A DNA stretch of 41,800 bases from the NCBI GenBank assembly GCA_036307825.1, contig JAXJWW010000110.1, positions 1 to 41,800 of the forward strand, read 5' to 3'. The notes beneath the pieces were generated by a model that was not told the origin of the DNA, ran no database searches, and saw nothing but the letters and a program-made list of their open reading frames with translations. Position 1 is the stretch's first letter. Each line of letters begins with the position of its first letter. Position numbers and translations under genes: made by a program. Positions 28,601 to 37,890 of this stretch are shown piece after piece. The DNA is from RGIG9060 sp036307825. Its GTDB lineage: Bacteria > Spirochaetota > Spirochaetia > Treponematales > Treponemataceae.

Positions 28601-31600
28601 CAGCTGACCAAGTCATTGTTCCATTATCATCTACTTTTCCTGTAGCAAGTACAGAGTCTTCATCATCTATGCCTTCTACCGGAGTTCCAATTCTTAAACG
28701 AACTAAATCTATCTTACTAATATCTTCATCAGCAGAAGTTGGAGTTCCATCCTTAGCTGTACCTTCAATTCTTGTCTGTGGAGAATATCCATCTATCGCA
28801 CCACTATATTTTTTTATCTCTACAGATGGAAGTGTTGAGTCTATACTATAAGTAAATTTTGTTGAACTTGAGTTACCAATTTTATCACTTGCCGTAATAA
28901 TGATAGCTTCTTTAGTTGGTAAATCTTCAAGTCTGAATGTATAACTGAATTTTCCGTTAACAAGCCCAGAACCAAGCCCCATAGTTGAGTAAACATTTCC
29001 ACTTTCAGATTGTAATGTTACAAAATCAATTTCGTTTGCATCTGTAGCTTCACCAGAAATTGTAAACTCATTTCCTACAAACTGACCACTTGCGTTATTC
29101 AAAGTTAACTTAGGCTGTCCATCATCAATTGCAACGTAGAAAACTTCTTCCACAACGTTATTAGGAGTAGTAGAATCGTTTACATATTTATCATCAACAA
29201 CTTTTAAAGTTATTTTATGTCTTCCATATGGTAAATCTTTTACTGAATATGTAACAATTTTTTGAGCTGAAGATACAACACCTACAGACTTATATTCTCC
29301 ATCATTTACCTTTGCATAATATTCTTTTACCAAGTCATCATCTAAAACTGTAAAAATCAAATTTGGATTTGAAGAACCAAATACATTTACAGTGTTTGTT
29401 CCTTTCCATCCAGCATCTTCAATACTTCCCAATTTTTCAAAGTTTGATGGACTAATTGATGGCTTATCAGACTCTTGGTCAACAATAGGATTTACTTTCA
29501 CAACTGAAGTATTTCCAGCTTCATCAACAGCTTTAATTCTTAACGGTAATTCACTTCCATTAGAAAATTTAGTTGTATCAATTTCTATTGTTTTAACACC
29601 AGTTGTTAAATCAAAAGATGTTACCTTTGATTTATTTTCTTGAGATAACCAATCTGAATCATCTTCTACAGCATTATCAAATGTATAATAAAATTCTTCT
29701 ACTGTATTTATATCTGTAACTGTTAAGTTTACAGTTATTTTTCCATTTACTGTATCTTTTCCTGCATACTCTATCTGTGGTGATACAGAATTAATTTTTA
29801 TTTCAGGATTTGTATTATCGATTGTAAATTCTCGATTATTATCTTCTTCTCCTGTTATATTTCCAGCTGGGTCTGTTGCCTTAATTTTCAATTTATAAGA
29901 AATATTTTTCTTTAAATTTGTTAATGGTAATTCAAATGAAGTACTCATCCCTGATACTGAAATCCATCCACTTTGAGAAGGTGTTCCATCAAGCAAAATT
30001 TGAGTTCCATTTGCATACAACTGATATTCTATTTTTGAAATACCATTTCTATCTTCTGCATTTCCTCGTACAACAAATTCTTTTGATGAAACAACTTGTT
30101 TATCTGTTAAATTTGTAAAGTTTACAACAGGATTTGTTGTATCCACTACAATTACACGAGAAATTACTGTTGATAAAACATCTGAAACTTTTGCTGTTAA
30201 AGTATATGTATATTCTCCATCTTGTAAGTGATTTTCTGCATCAATTGGAATTTCTATAGAATAACTTCCATCATTACTCATTATGGCGTTACCAATATCA
30301 GTTCTACTACCAGATACTTCATAAACCAATGGAACTGTTGATTCTTCATCACTTGTTTTTGAAATACCTTTTAAATAATTCTTTCCTTCAGAAAGTGTTT
30401 TAACAGTCATAAAACCACGATAATATGATAATTTCTGATTTGGAGAAAAATTACCTTCTGTTAATTTTGGTGCACCTGATGTAACTTGAAATGCACATTC
30501 CGAAAAACCTTCGATTTCTGAGTTTGTAACATATTTTATTTTTATTTTGTAAACACCACTTGGCCAATTATCATCAGAACCAACTTTATGAGAATCTATT
30601 TGAAAGTTTACACTCTCACCTACAGAATTTAACTTTCCTTGTTTTTCGTTAACAACATTTCCTTCTGCATCATAAGTAACCCAACCAGTTTCTATTTTAT
30701 TTTCTTCAGTATATTCAGAAAAAGTCATTCCACCATCGGAACTTTTTGCTAACCATACATCTACATTTAATACAGCACTTCCATCTGTTGGAGGCATAAT
30801 TGTTCCAATAACAGGAGTTCCGATACTAATTCCAGCTAAACTATCTTCTGATAAGTTCATCCATTTTACTTGAGCAGTATCTTTATCAAAAAAATCAAAA
30901 CCAGGTCGGCTTCCTTTTTCAGAAATAATATTTTTGTTATCTATTTTTTTTGTTGATAACAATTGATTATTAATTGATTCATTAAATTTTTCTTCTACAT
31001 TTTGATCTACATATCCAATTGAATTTATTGATGGGAATGTTGAATTTTTTTGATGTTGACTTATCAACGCATAAATATCTTGTTTATGATAACAATAAGT
31101 ATTTTCGTTTCCACCACTATCTTTTGCAACAGCATAATAATAACAAGTTGAACCTGTAGGAATTGGAGGATTTTCAAAACTTGCCAAGAAAGTATTTGTT
31201 CCTTCGGCAACTTTTTCAACTAAAATATTACCTTCGCCATCCACAACAAATACCTTTACTTCTGTTATTGTTGTATAGTCATAAACTTCACCTTTAATTG
31301 TGAACAATTTATACATTGAAGGCCAGTTATTTGCTACATAAATATTTGGATTTGTTAATAATACAGTTGGAGCAGTATTATCAATTGTATAAACAACATC
31401 CGCAGTTGAATTTCTGTATGCATCAGATACTGTTACTGTTACATTATAGTCACCATCAGCTAATTCAAAACTACCGTCAGCTTTCGGTGAATTTACATTC
31501 ACTATAAATTCACCATTATTTACACTTGCTGGGAATGTATATTCTTGAGATGTTTTTATATTTTTAAAAGTAACAACACAGCTAGCAACTTTTACTTCGT

Positions 31601-31781
31601 CAGTTGCAATTCCTTTCATTATAAAGCCACCTTTTAATACAGTTTTGGTAGCTGGAAAACTTACAGATACTGTTGGAGGTTGAGTATCTACTGCTTTTCC
31701 TAATCCAGGATCACAAGTCATAAACAAAGAGGAAATAAGTACTAGTATAAAAAATTTTGCTACATTAAAAAAACGTCTCAT
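22674..31781 (-). CDS. Giant multi-Ig-domain surface lipoprotein (3035 aa), paralogue
   Basis: The signal peptide ends LFMTC (Cys23), then DPGLGKAVDTQPPTVSV, nearly identical to the 4901-aa protein. An N-terminal region to about 540 includes the shared GTIMPPTDGSA segment. Ig-like modules follow (VDTTNP about 545, IDNTNP about 655, QESDKPSISPSNF about 770, DDGQP about 885), then VDRHAP, CDNSAP, VDTDTDKP, IDSGSP and IDNTAP modules in the same order as in the larger paralogue. The C-terminal part has a TIG-like IEGFNLG segment and propeller-like blades (GNIHVAYYDIDTMSIHY, GYVHVVFVNGKGELIYV). It carries one copy of the block that is multiplied in the 4901-aa protein. The start is supported by AGGTGA, 14 nt after the previous gene's stop, so it is co-transcribed with the barrel protein. 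Function unknown; adhesion or glycan binding is plausible. Confidence 0.92.
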   Translation of the reverse strand: MRRFFNVAKFFILVLISSLFMTCDPGLGKAVDTQPPTVSVSFPATKTVLKGGFIMKGIATDEVKVASCVVTFKNIKTSQEYTFPASVNNGEFIVNVNSPKADGSFELADGDYNVTVTVSDAYRNSTADVVYTIDNTAPTVLLTNPNIYVANNWPSMYKLFTIKGEVYDYTTITEVKVFVVDGEGNILVEKVAEGTNTFLASFENPPIPTGSTCYYYAVAKDSGGNENTYCYHKQDIYALISQHQKNSTFPSINSIGYVDQNVEEKFNESINNQLLSTKKIDNKNIISEKGSRPGFDFFDKDTAQVKWMNLSEDSLAGISIGTPVIGTIMPPTDGSAVLNVDVWLAKSSDGGMTFSEYTEENKIETGWVTYDAEGNVVNEKQGKLNSVGESVNFQIDSHKVGSDDNWPSGVYKIKIKYVTNSEIEGFSECAFQVTSGAPKLTEGNFSPNQKLSYYRGFMTVKTLSEGKNYLKGISKTSDEESTVPLVYEVSGSRTDIGNAIMSNDGSYSIEIPIDAENHLQDGEYTYTLTAKVSDVLSTVISRVIVVDTTNPVVNFTNLTDKQVVSSKEFVVRGNAEDRNGISKIEYQLYANGTQILLDGTPSQSGWISVSGMSTSFELPLTNLKKNISYKLKIKATDPAGNITGEEDNNREFTIDNTNPEIKINSVSPQIEYAGKDTVNGKITVNLTVTDINTVEEFYYTFDNAVEDDSDWLSQENKSKVTSFDLTTGVKTIEIDTTKFSNGSELPLRIKAVDEAGNTSVVKVNPIVDQESDKPSISPSNFEKLGSIEDAGWKGTNTVNVFGSSNPNLIFTVLDDDLVKEYYAKVNDGEYKSVGVVSSAQKIVTYSVKDLPYGRHKITLKVVDDKYVNDSTTPNNVVEEVFYVAIDDGQPKLTLNNASGQFVGNEFTISGEATDANEIDFVTLQSESGNVYSTMGLGSGLVNGKFSYTFRLEDLPTKEAIIITASDKIGNSSSTKFTYSIDSTLPSVEIKKYSGAIDGYSPQTRIEGTAKDGTPTSADEDISKIDLVRLRIGTPVEGIDDEDSVLATGKVDDNGTMTWSAVLDFNDFVEENESKTFIVYAAAFDFAGNMSEQKSIQVSVDGDVPVFDHEYKNTNNNVGEKTDSFDVFFNVTDSSGIENILVSVQGYDKKITLENLSNGDYKFTVPNDVGDGHLSIVITATDKCKKTSTLTLTATLDSKSPVLEFTNIEANGSTKQTNSSPVVNISYSDETSGVTEIEYKFLYKSSKDSTYEDFTEYEDKNSEGTITLDNVISGSLKIFMAGTTSSSGKGPFVNQTSDTDGEWKVWYQITDAAGHNTTGYSPVFIVDRHAPNLNVLKPIANELKKENDSLTVEGTVIDDFGGTIDKVVVQVNHNKYDNNDRATFTKTFTKNDGLVFNSNTCLYDWSITWNESNSPFKYSDDYEVVVTAYDTAENQYEIKNKVSCDNSAPEINFIKPYLYTVDTLGNIDSQNSVNSPMGTTTVTASIKEFKMKNIFYQIGGTVILNNGSVTNAGTKNYKITNISVTNGGIQDKTEENVFENPSSEQGISAGILSGIWKKLGDANNGFTADVDTLKYVTEGKTVELLDNDPSNDKNIIQTLEIHLVALDDAGNINYCAMPILVDTDTDKPELLVLSPKIISNEANVGGTTTISGTVNDDNNVHSVWMNVVLEGGNYVNNILTQKDGFKTFGIDYSQGDYGITSPQSITIDEEDKTFSSPVSDSAYFKDSTKWYKVNLTEQAKSTTWNLMLNKDSEFDITKEEFRKYFTSDTSTLEETTLKIRVIALDKKDNDDSLSKSKLSEISTFTLKIDSGSPSIVINNIQDVPVEGSYIGGNIDFDLTFTDDGSITYWSVVAKGSNGESTIASGTPNQKTVKTTVTMDTVKVNEDCGNVITLKIYAEDNSKDASGSVENNKTSEETFKYTIDNTAPVGSVVETVEGKSYMITTESVVGDSTGAHRETDDRGNHLRIKSASALLSGKVNDEINGSGVDYVMLYFTKKIGGTNYIFNPGNGKRTGISSTLSVKSTSGTDDAILFPVASFADVKRNNNSLSTTNYIIIDKAEGLLDNGSNGDGDGYDENLKSNGEWMVTIDSSKLPDGVYEIFYVVVDIAGNARYYKDSMLVQNSAPFISSVVLSTDIDGDEACEVTFDGHGDEDKLYDSSIFDKDTGIANTDFVVRNNVLKIRVNVTGGKDPLKYYMIYKDSSGTEKKITGTLDNDHRSGIFEIKGDVFQSDGDSNYVIWVEDSVENDIFLSSERQTIKLTLDNIDDVAPVAQFIELNTDTSDSNNRGSLFKDNSKIQGHIEPRANSKFVEGTPDISGKIILRGEAYDNQRISSIKLELPTGEVDIAKWSDASKSLVGSSNAELVKNELGLSGHYVEWSYVWDTNSFVGSNVNVSVVVNDSKPNTSASTSYASDNTVRTGDNKFNSNGWGYNSMTVDIVPYITNITRYSKYPSTRARSGAIPLLRDEGTNRIEGFNLGTKSDKDGGNLKVEITSDRKGTTSVTTDSIEIGKDDDNTNVITFYVPNDAKDGYLSTVVKGVRSINNINDNTQSYNKEGNEYQSNTKYWTDDRFVRIWQDTDRFGNTQTSTVNNTSIELAKNPAYPAMSMDASGKLYASFTNYSMHNVYYTAINAKSTAVFKGFDSPEETTILVTGSGSNVKVNVAYMGNYQSGGDYANWNVDRGAAGGLHLYDPYLKNSGKATAWKNHYMTRFELLYHNMQFQQFKNFRLARRDTNDNGNIHVAYYDIDTMSIHYSVINSDMDNYGQSNWESCWVNIDGDSDSDDTGKPGSGSSSYTRDTDGNNITLSNACFSDSGLTRTTATGEYVGIDLTLTNHYPVLVYFDSLNQVVKLARANTKVAKYDESCWKVQRVITNSADDNYTTTNGNYVDMQIDNNGYVHVVFVNGKGELIYVKSTNNPNDGETEYEFGPSVVIAENSPMNVDITVRGETPYIGYLSSLGSFDGLNTAFFDKDLDLDNNGSPEGGWETMSAPLTNAVSNNRACVEAHPTPSSSSWESAHAYYSTGYYRVAYYIGNGSGH

Positions 31782-31795
31782 TTAAAAATCACCTA

Positions 31796-34700
31796 TTAGA
31801 ATACATTTATACGCAAACCTGCACTAACTTGAGGAACAATTGAAGGAATTTCCTCAGTTGCATTTTCAGGAACTTCAACATCCGTTGGAATAAACCATAA
31901 CTGGAATTCTGTATAGAATGAGAAAGTTCTAAACATCTTCTGTTTTGGAATTGTAACTCTAGGGAATTCCAACTGACCAACAACAGCAGACAAGAATTGT
32001 GCTTTTCCACTTTGAGTCTCTGAGAATCTTGAGAAGTTTGCACCAAGTGTAAAGTTTGCACTTAGCCAATCCCAGTCAGGACCAAAGAAAAACCTAAATG
32101 GAATGTAAGCAATGTTTGCCAAAAGTTTTGCACCAACAACATTACCACCGTAACGGAAAGGTGTTATTTCATGACCACCCCAGTTACAAAGCATTTCATA
32201 TTGGCTTTGTGTCATCTGACCAAATTGTCCCTGAAGTTTTACGTTATCATCAAAGAATGTAAGACCTAAACCTACATCAAACATTGTTGCACCCAAGAAG
32301 TGCCAATCAAAATACAAACCTTGGATAAAACTTGGAACTTCGTAAGAAGCCTTATCTCCACTTCTCAAAGTAACTTTTACATTTTTCAAGTTTACATCAT
32401 CTGAAGTAAGACCTGCAAAATTCAAAGTTTCGTTGAATGCACCACCAGGAAGAGGAGCAATAAGTTTAATAAATGGTTTTTCTTTATCAATTTGAACAAT
32501 ACATCTTGTAACAGCTGTTTCACCATTTTTCATGACAGCTCTAACAATCATAAAATGGTAACCTGCTGGCATATCTTCATTTTCAACTCGATAACGCCAT
32601 TTTTTAGTATTTCCAAGAAGAGTAAATGTTTTTCCATTATCAAAACTGATTTCAAGATAACTTACTTCTTTTCTCTCTAATCGTTCTTTTTCTTCTTTTG
32701 GAGTTTTCTTATCTCTTAAAGCAAGAATTTCTGATTCTGTAAAGGCATATCCAGAACTTCCTTCAATGTATGGACGTTCAAAAGCAAAGTCACCATAAGT
32801 AAAGTTGTCAATTGTAATCCATGGTCCTTGAGGTTGATAAATGATAAATGTTTCATTTGAAGAAATAACCTTATCATTTAAAAGTCCTCTAACTTGTAAA
32901 ATATGTGAACCAGAAGATAAATTTGTAGGAGAAAGTGTAAATTTAAAGTATCCAGTTGGAGAAACTTCAGTTACAGCGGCTTCTTGACCATCAACATAAA
33001 GAACGATAGTTTCGAATGGTTTTTCAGTAACAACAGTTCCATACAAGTTGAACATACCTTGCAAATATTCACCATTTAATGGAGTAAGAATATCAATTTT
33101 TGCACCGTCGCTTTCTTTACTCAATTCAACATTTCTAGAAACACGAGTTACATTTCCACCTGCATCTTCACCTACAAGCTCGATATTGTAAAATCCATCT
33201 GCCAAACCAGACAAATCAATAGTTTTAGTAATAATTTCTTCTGGCACAAATTCCATTTGTGCTAATTCAGTAGGAACTGCTTTTTGTCGTAAATCAAGAC
33301 TACTAATATTTGCAGTTAATTTTTTCAAACCGATATTATCAGTTGTCTGACCAGAGAAGAAAAGCATTTTTGTTGTCTTAGAACCGTCAATTGGTAATTC
33401 AAGGTTGATTTCAGGAGCTGTATTATCAACATTTATCAAACTTGAATAAATACCTTGAATATTGTATCCGTCCCAAACTTTGATAAAGATAGCATGAGTT
33501 CCGTCCTCAATAACCCTTGTATCAAATTCGTAAGTCCATTTTTCTGTTCCAGCTACTTCATTAAAAGTTACACCATTATCAATAGAAACTTGAACTTTAG
33601 AGATTCCGTTTTTATCACTTGCCCAACCAGAAACTAAAACCATTCCATTTACTGTTTGGTTAATATCTGGCAATTCAACAGCACCTTTTGGTTCTTCAAG
33701 AGAAATTCTAAACGGACGAACAACAGTTTTACTCCTGATTCCGTAAATATCTTCTGCGTAAACTGTAACTGTGTGTTCATTATCAGTCATTGATTTTAAT
33801 GGAACAGGAATTGAGAAACTTGTTCCAAAACCTTCAACTTCAATATAATTTCCGTCATCAATTTTATAGTAAATTTTTGATTCACCATCATCATCAATTA
33901 CAACACCAGAAATAACAAAGTCATTTTGGATAATTTCGTTATCAGAAGGAACGTGAATTTCTGGAACTGGTAAATCTGATTCTTGGTCAACAATAAATTC
34001 CCAATCTTTTAATTCAAGTTTATTTCCAGCTTTATCTGTAAAAGTAAACTGCATTTCTTGAGAAAGTGGTTTTTCTGTATTTCCTACAAAAGTTGAAAGA
34101 TATTGCTTCATTGGAAGTTCAACATCACCACCTTCTGCATTATAGAAAACCTGAGAAGATTTTCCGTTATCAACAATTTTGAAAACAGTTAAAGTTTCAC
34201 CGTTTACTTTATCTTCTTTACAAGGAACTAAAACAGTAACTTGCGGTGCGCTAACATCTTTGAATACAACAAGTCTTTCTGTATGAGATTTTCTTGTTCT
34301 ATCTTGTACTCTTACATCAATAGGAATAATTCCCTCTGGTGTTTCTGTAAAATCAAGAGGAATATCAAAATCTACAGAACCAATATCATTAACATCAAAT
34401 TTAATCCAATTATTTCCATTGTCTAAAGAATATTCAGCAGATAAAATTCCAACTGAATCAATAACCTTACCTTTCAACTGAACCAAATCTTGAACATAAG
34501 CATAATTTGAAGGACTAGTAATCTCTACAACAGGATTATCAGAATCTACAATAAATGAAATTGGAGAAGATGTGTATGAAATTCCTTCTTTATCTTGAGC
34601 AACAACTACAACATCTTTGTAAATTCCAGGAGTTTTTCCTGTAATTACAATATCTTTACCGCTAACACTTACATCAAGACCTTTTGTTTCTGTTTGGAAA

Positions 34701-37700
34701 CGAGCTTTTATTGGAGTTTTTAAGTTTGCAAATCCAGCAATAGATTCATTTACGCCAAGACATACAAATCCTTCTTCATTCTTTAATAATTCACTCCAAT
34801 AGATTTTTTCATCATCATTTATCAATGAAGGATCTCGAGTACGAATAACTGTAATTGTACCAGCTGTTCCTGTAAAATTTCCATCATTTGTTTCTACTTT
34901 TACAGAGAATCTTGTTTGTTCAGCAGGGAATCCAGAAAGAGAAAGAGATGCCTGATAAGAATCTGTACCAACAGTTTTGATTTCTGATACTTTGCGTTCT
35001 TCTCCACCGTCAATAGAATAATAAACAGCAGAAACAGGTAATTCAGATTTTACAGAAACTAACAAACTTGGAGCAACTTCTGTAGAGCCTGGTCCAGGAA
35101 CAACAACTTCCATACCAGATGTATATGGAACATTATTTACAGATTGAAGATAAATATCTAACTTACCTGATTTATTAAAGTTATGCAAAGCTTTGTAAGT
35201 TTTTCCGTTTACATCATTTACAGAAATTTCCAAAGCGTTTTTACCCGGTTTCATTTTTTCTGGAGGAATCATTCCAGCCATCAAATTTGAACATTCACTA
35301 AGAGTAGAACCTGCAAGTTTTACATAATTCAAAGTTGCTTCTGCACTATAAGAAACAGTATAGTAACAATATTTTCCATCTAACCAAGCAATTGCAGGAG
35401 CTGGAAGAGGAGGAGCTTTCTTTCCTGGTTCTTCAGCTACAGGAGCTGGTGGAACTTTATCTACAAAAACAGCAGTAAAGCTATCTTGGTTTTGAGAGTC
35501 AACTGCTCTAAATTCAACAACAGAAACTCCATCAGCAAAAGTGGAAGATGGCAAAGATGCTGTAAATTCATTTGTTCTTACATCATATCGAACACGCTTC
35601 CAACTTCCATTTCCATCTTTGTGTAAAACACGATAAGAAAGCGCTTTTACAGTTAAATCCGCAGCAGGAGTAATTTTTCCTTTTATAGTAATTGTTTCAC
35701 GACCATTTAAAACTCCAGATTTATCCAAATCTATAATCGGAGCTGGAATTTTTGTTTTAAGGTGAAGAGTTTTAGAACTATATTCAATTCCTTTATCAGT
35801 TGTAACAATTACATGTACAGCATCAGAAACACCAACAGCATCCTTATTAGGAACAATTCTAATAACATTACCTTCTAGTTTTACATCAGCAAATGTAGTT
35901 GGTGGTTGAAATCTTACCTTTGCAGCTTTTCCACCCATAAAGAAACCAGTAACAATTTGAGCAGCTGCCATATCGATAAAACCGTCTTGAGCTACAGTAT
36001 TATCAGAGAAAACAACTTCTGGCTCTCCTCGAGTTTTTGTAAGGTTTGTAACATATATGAAGGCTGATTTTTCAGTTTTTCTATCATAAATATCAGTTGC
36101 TTCAACTTTTACCTCTGTAAATCCCCATTTACAATTTCCAACAGGAATTTTTGCTGTACTTAAACCAGCTTTTCCAAGCATATCAATTGTAACTGGTGGC
36201 ATATCAGTAAATTGATAAGTTACATTTTTAAGACCACTTTCTGAATCGATATCAAATTTTAATTCTGCGTTATATTCTGGATTTAATTCAATTCCATCTT
36301 GATAATCAACATCTGTGTTTTCTTTTGTTCCTTTATAAACAGTAATCTTTTCAAAACTAGGAACTTTACCTGGAACTGTAAAATTAACTGTTTTTGGAGT
36401 TCCATTTAATCCATGGATATCTTGTGCATAAATTGTTACACTATGATTTCCCTTTGGAAGAGACATTTTTTTAGTAATATTTTCATAGAAGGAACCGTCT
36501 GTTTCAACTTTATGAACTTCGCCACCATCTACAGACCAATAAATACTATCAATTCCATCATCATCGGTTGCACTTCCTCGAATGTAAACATCATCTTTAA
36601 AAGCTTGAAGTTCTTGTGGAGTTTCTAAGTTTATAGTTGCTAAATCTGCAATAGGGTCAATTATAATTTTTTGTTTTTTAGTAGAAATATTTCCAATTGT
36701 ATCAACGGCTGTAATTATCAATTCTTGTGAATTCCCAAGAACTTTTTTTGCATCAAGCTCCAATGACCAATATGGATTTCCTTTTAAAAGTTCAAAGTTT
36801 CCTGTTTCTTGACCAAACTGCCAAGAAAGTGATTCAAGACCGATAACATCTTTTGCAAAACCTGTTACCGTAAAAATTCCATTAACAGATTCTTTTGGTT
36901 CAGGAGAAATAATTTTAATATTAGGAGAAGTATTATCAACGAAGAACAAGAATGAGAATAAACCTCTTGTACCTTGTTTATCGTAAGCTCTAAACCAAAG
37001 AACAACACCACCATCTGGCAAATCCTTTGTATTTATAGGAACAGAGAATGTACAACTTGTTCCAGCTTTATCAGTTTTAATCTTTGCTTTTTTATAAGTT
37101 TCTCTACCATCAAGAGAATATTCTAAACTTGCAATCCCATTTCCGTCAGAAACTGTACCTGTAATATTAATTTTTTTAGCAACCAAATCACCCATTTGAT
37201 GACTTTCAATTACAGTTTGAGGTTGTCTTCTATCAAGATGCCAAGTAGCAGAACTTTTATGCCCAACTTTTCCGTTTATATCAATTCCGTAAACATCAAT
37301 TGTATGAGCACCTTCTGACATTTGAGTTGTATCAAGATAATATGACCAGAAATCTTTACCTGTAGCAACTAAAGGATTTTCTGTATCACCATCAAGAATA
37401 ATTTCTACTTGTTCTACAGCATCATCATCAATACATGTACCTACAATATTCAAGTTACCAGGAACACGCATATTGTTTCTTGGGTTTGTAATTCCACTAA
37501 TAGGCAAATCTGATTCAGGATCAATATAAATGTTGTGAGGACCTTCAATAGTAGTGTTTCCACCTTGATCTTCAGCTGTTATAAAAACATTATACTTTCC
37601 TGGTTGTTTTGCTGAGATATCAAAACTTTCTTTCCAGCTTTCCATGTTTTCAACATCTTTTTCGTCAATAGTTTTTTTTGCGAAAACTGATGTAAAACAA

Positions 37701-37741
37701 AAAAACAAAACCAATAAACAAAAAAATACTTTTTTAGCCAT
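31796..37741 (-). CDS. Ig-like array protein with C-terminal outer-membrane barrel (1981 aa)
   Basis: I place the start at ATG 37741: AAGGTGGAG lies just upstream, and the alternative GTG at 37750 falls inside that Shine-Dalgarno. A Sec signal peptide without a lipobox cysteine (MAKKVFFCLLVLFF...SVFA) precedes about 15 Ig-like modules (about 40-1790) with linkers such as DPESDLP, DNTSP, DQESDLP and DNTAP. Two related non-Ig segments (about 575-665 and 970-1070) share a (V/I)xxxDKGI(E/S)Y(S/T)S pattern, and a Pro-rich stretch lies near 765-785. The last 175 residues are amphipathic strands rich in Phe, Tyr and Trp, ending RINVF, as in outer-membrane barrels. It probably anchors an Ig array in the outer membrane. 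Direction relative to the membrane is unproven. First gene of the operon with the 3035-aa lipoprotein. Confidence 0.88.
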   Translation of the reverse strand: MAKKVFFCLLVLFFCFTSVFAKKTIDEKDVENMESWKESFDISAKQPGKYNVFITAEDQGGNTTIEGPHNIYIDPESDLPISGITNPRNNMRVPGNLNIVGTCIDDDAVEQVEIILDGDTENPLVATGKDFWSYYLDTTQMSEGAHTIDVYGIDINGKVGHKSSATWHLDRRQPQTVIESHQMGDLVAKKINITGTVSDGNGIASLEYSLDGRETYKKAKIKTDKAGTSCTFSVPINTKDLPDGGVVLWFRAYDKQGTRGLFSFLFFVDNTSPNIKIISPEPKESVNGIFTVTGFAKDVIGLESLSWQFGQETGNFELLKGNPYWSLELDAKKVLGNSQELIITAVDTIGNISTKKQKIIIDPIADLATINLETPQELQAFKDDVYIRGSATDDDGIDSIYWSVDGGEVHKVETDGSFYENITKKMSLPKGNHSVTIYAQDIHGLNGTPKTVNFTVPGKVPSFEKITVYKGTKENTDVDYQDGIELNPEYNAELKFDIDSESGLKNVTYQFTDMPPVTIDMLGKAGLSTAKIPVGNCKWGFTEVKVEATDIYDRKTEKSAFIYVTNLTKTRGEPEVVFSDNTVAQDGFIDMAAAQIVTGFFMGGKAAKVRFQPPTTFADVKLEGNVIRIVPNKDAVGVSDAVHVIVTTDKGIEYSSKTLHLKTKIPAPIIDLDKSGVLNGRETITIKGKITPAADLTVKALSYRVLHKDGNGSWKRVRYDVRTNEFTASLPSSTFADGVSVVEFRAVDSQNQDSFTAVFVDKVPPAPVAEEPGKKAPPLPAPAIAWLDGKYCYYTVSYSAEATLNYVKLAGSTLSECSNLMAGMIPPEKMKPGKNALEISVNDVNGKTYKALHNFNKSGKLDIYLQSVNNVPYTSGMEVVVPGPGSTEVAPSLLVSVKSELPVSAVYYSIDGGEERKVSEIKTVGTDSYQASLSLSGFPAEQTRFSVKVETNDGNFTGTAGTITVIRTRDPSLINDDEKIYWSELLKNEEGFVCLGVNESIAGFANLKTPIKARFQTETKGLDVSVSGKDIVITGKTPGIYKDVVVVAQDKEGISYTSSPISFIVDSDNPVVEITSPSNYAYVQDLVQLKGKVIDSVGILSAEYSLDNGNNWIKFDVNDIGSVDFDIPLDFTETPEGIIPIDVRVQDRTRKSHTERLVVFKDVSAPQVTVLVPCKEDKVNGETLTVFKIVDNGKSSQVFYNAEGGDVELPMKQYLSTFVGNTEKPLSQEMQFTFTDKAGNKLELKDWEFIVDQESDLPVPEIHVPSDNEIIQNDFVISGVVIDDDGESKIYYKIDDGNYIEVEGFGTSFSIPVPLKSMTDNEHTVTVYAEDIYGIRSKTVVRPFRISLEEPKGAVELPDINQTVNGMVLVSGWASDKNGISKVQVSIDNGVTFNEVAGTEKWTYEFDTRVIEDGTHAIFIKVWDGYNIQGIYSSLINVDNTAPEINLELPIDGSKTTKMLFFSGQTTDNIGLKKLTANISSLDLRQKAVPTELAQMEFVPEEIITKTIDLSGLADGFYNIELVGEDAGGNVTRVSRNVELSKESDGAKIDILTPLNGEYLQGMFNLYGTVVTEKPFETIVLYVDGQEAAVTEVSPTGYFKFTLSPTNLSSGSHILQVRGLLNDKVISSNETFIIYQPQGPWITIDNFTYGDFAFERPYIEGSSGYAFTESEILALRDKKTPKEEKERLERKEVSYLEISFDNGKTFTLLGNTKKWRYRVENEDMPAGYHFMIVRAVMKNGETAVTRCIVQIDKEKPFIKLIAPLPGGAFNETLNFAGLTSDDVNLKNVKVTLRSGDKASYEVPSFIQGLYFDWHFLGATMFDVGLGLTFFDDNVKLQGQFGQMTQSQYEMLCNWGGHEITPFRYGGNVVGAKLLANIAYIPFRFFFGPDWDWLSANFTLGANFSRFSETQSGKAQFLSAVVGQLEFPRVTIPKQKMFRTFSFYTEFQLWFIPTDVEVPENATEEIPSIVPQVSAGLRINVF

Positions 37742-37765
37742 ATTCTCCACCTTAGACTTCTCCCG

Positions 37766-37771
37766 ATTATA
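37766..37771 (-). promoter_or_regulatory. Possible -10 box for the giant operon
   Basis: TATAAT is read on the minus strand 24 nt before the ATG at 37741. No good -35 box lies 16-18 bp upstream; a TTTACA exists but is 26 bp away. Either the promoter relies on an activator, or the true promoter is elsewhere in the AT-rich divergent region. Confidence 0.35.
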
Positions 37772-37890
37772 TACATTATCGACCTATTTTTAATATTTGT
37801 AAAGTATTTATTACAATTTACTATTTAAATGTAAAAAAACTCCAAAAAATCTAAGATTGTAATATTTAAAACTATTCTCTTTTTGACAGA

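Noticed and set aside
7828..37750. Numerous plus-strand open frames of 60-170 codons opposite the giant genes
   Set aside because: They are antisense shadows of the continuous minus-strand genes, with low-complexity His/Leu/Gln-rich translations, no consistent Shine-Dalgarno and no recognisable domains.
37742..37750. GTG at 37750 as the start of the barrel protein
   Set aside because: The GTG is part of the AAGGTGGAG Shine-Dalgarno that serves the ATG at 37741, where a normal signal peptide begins.
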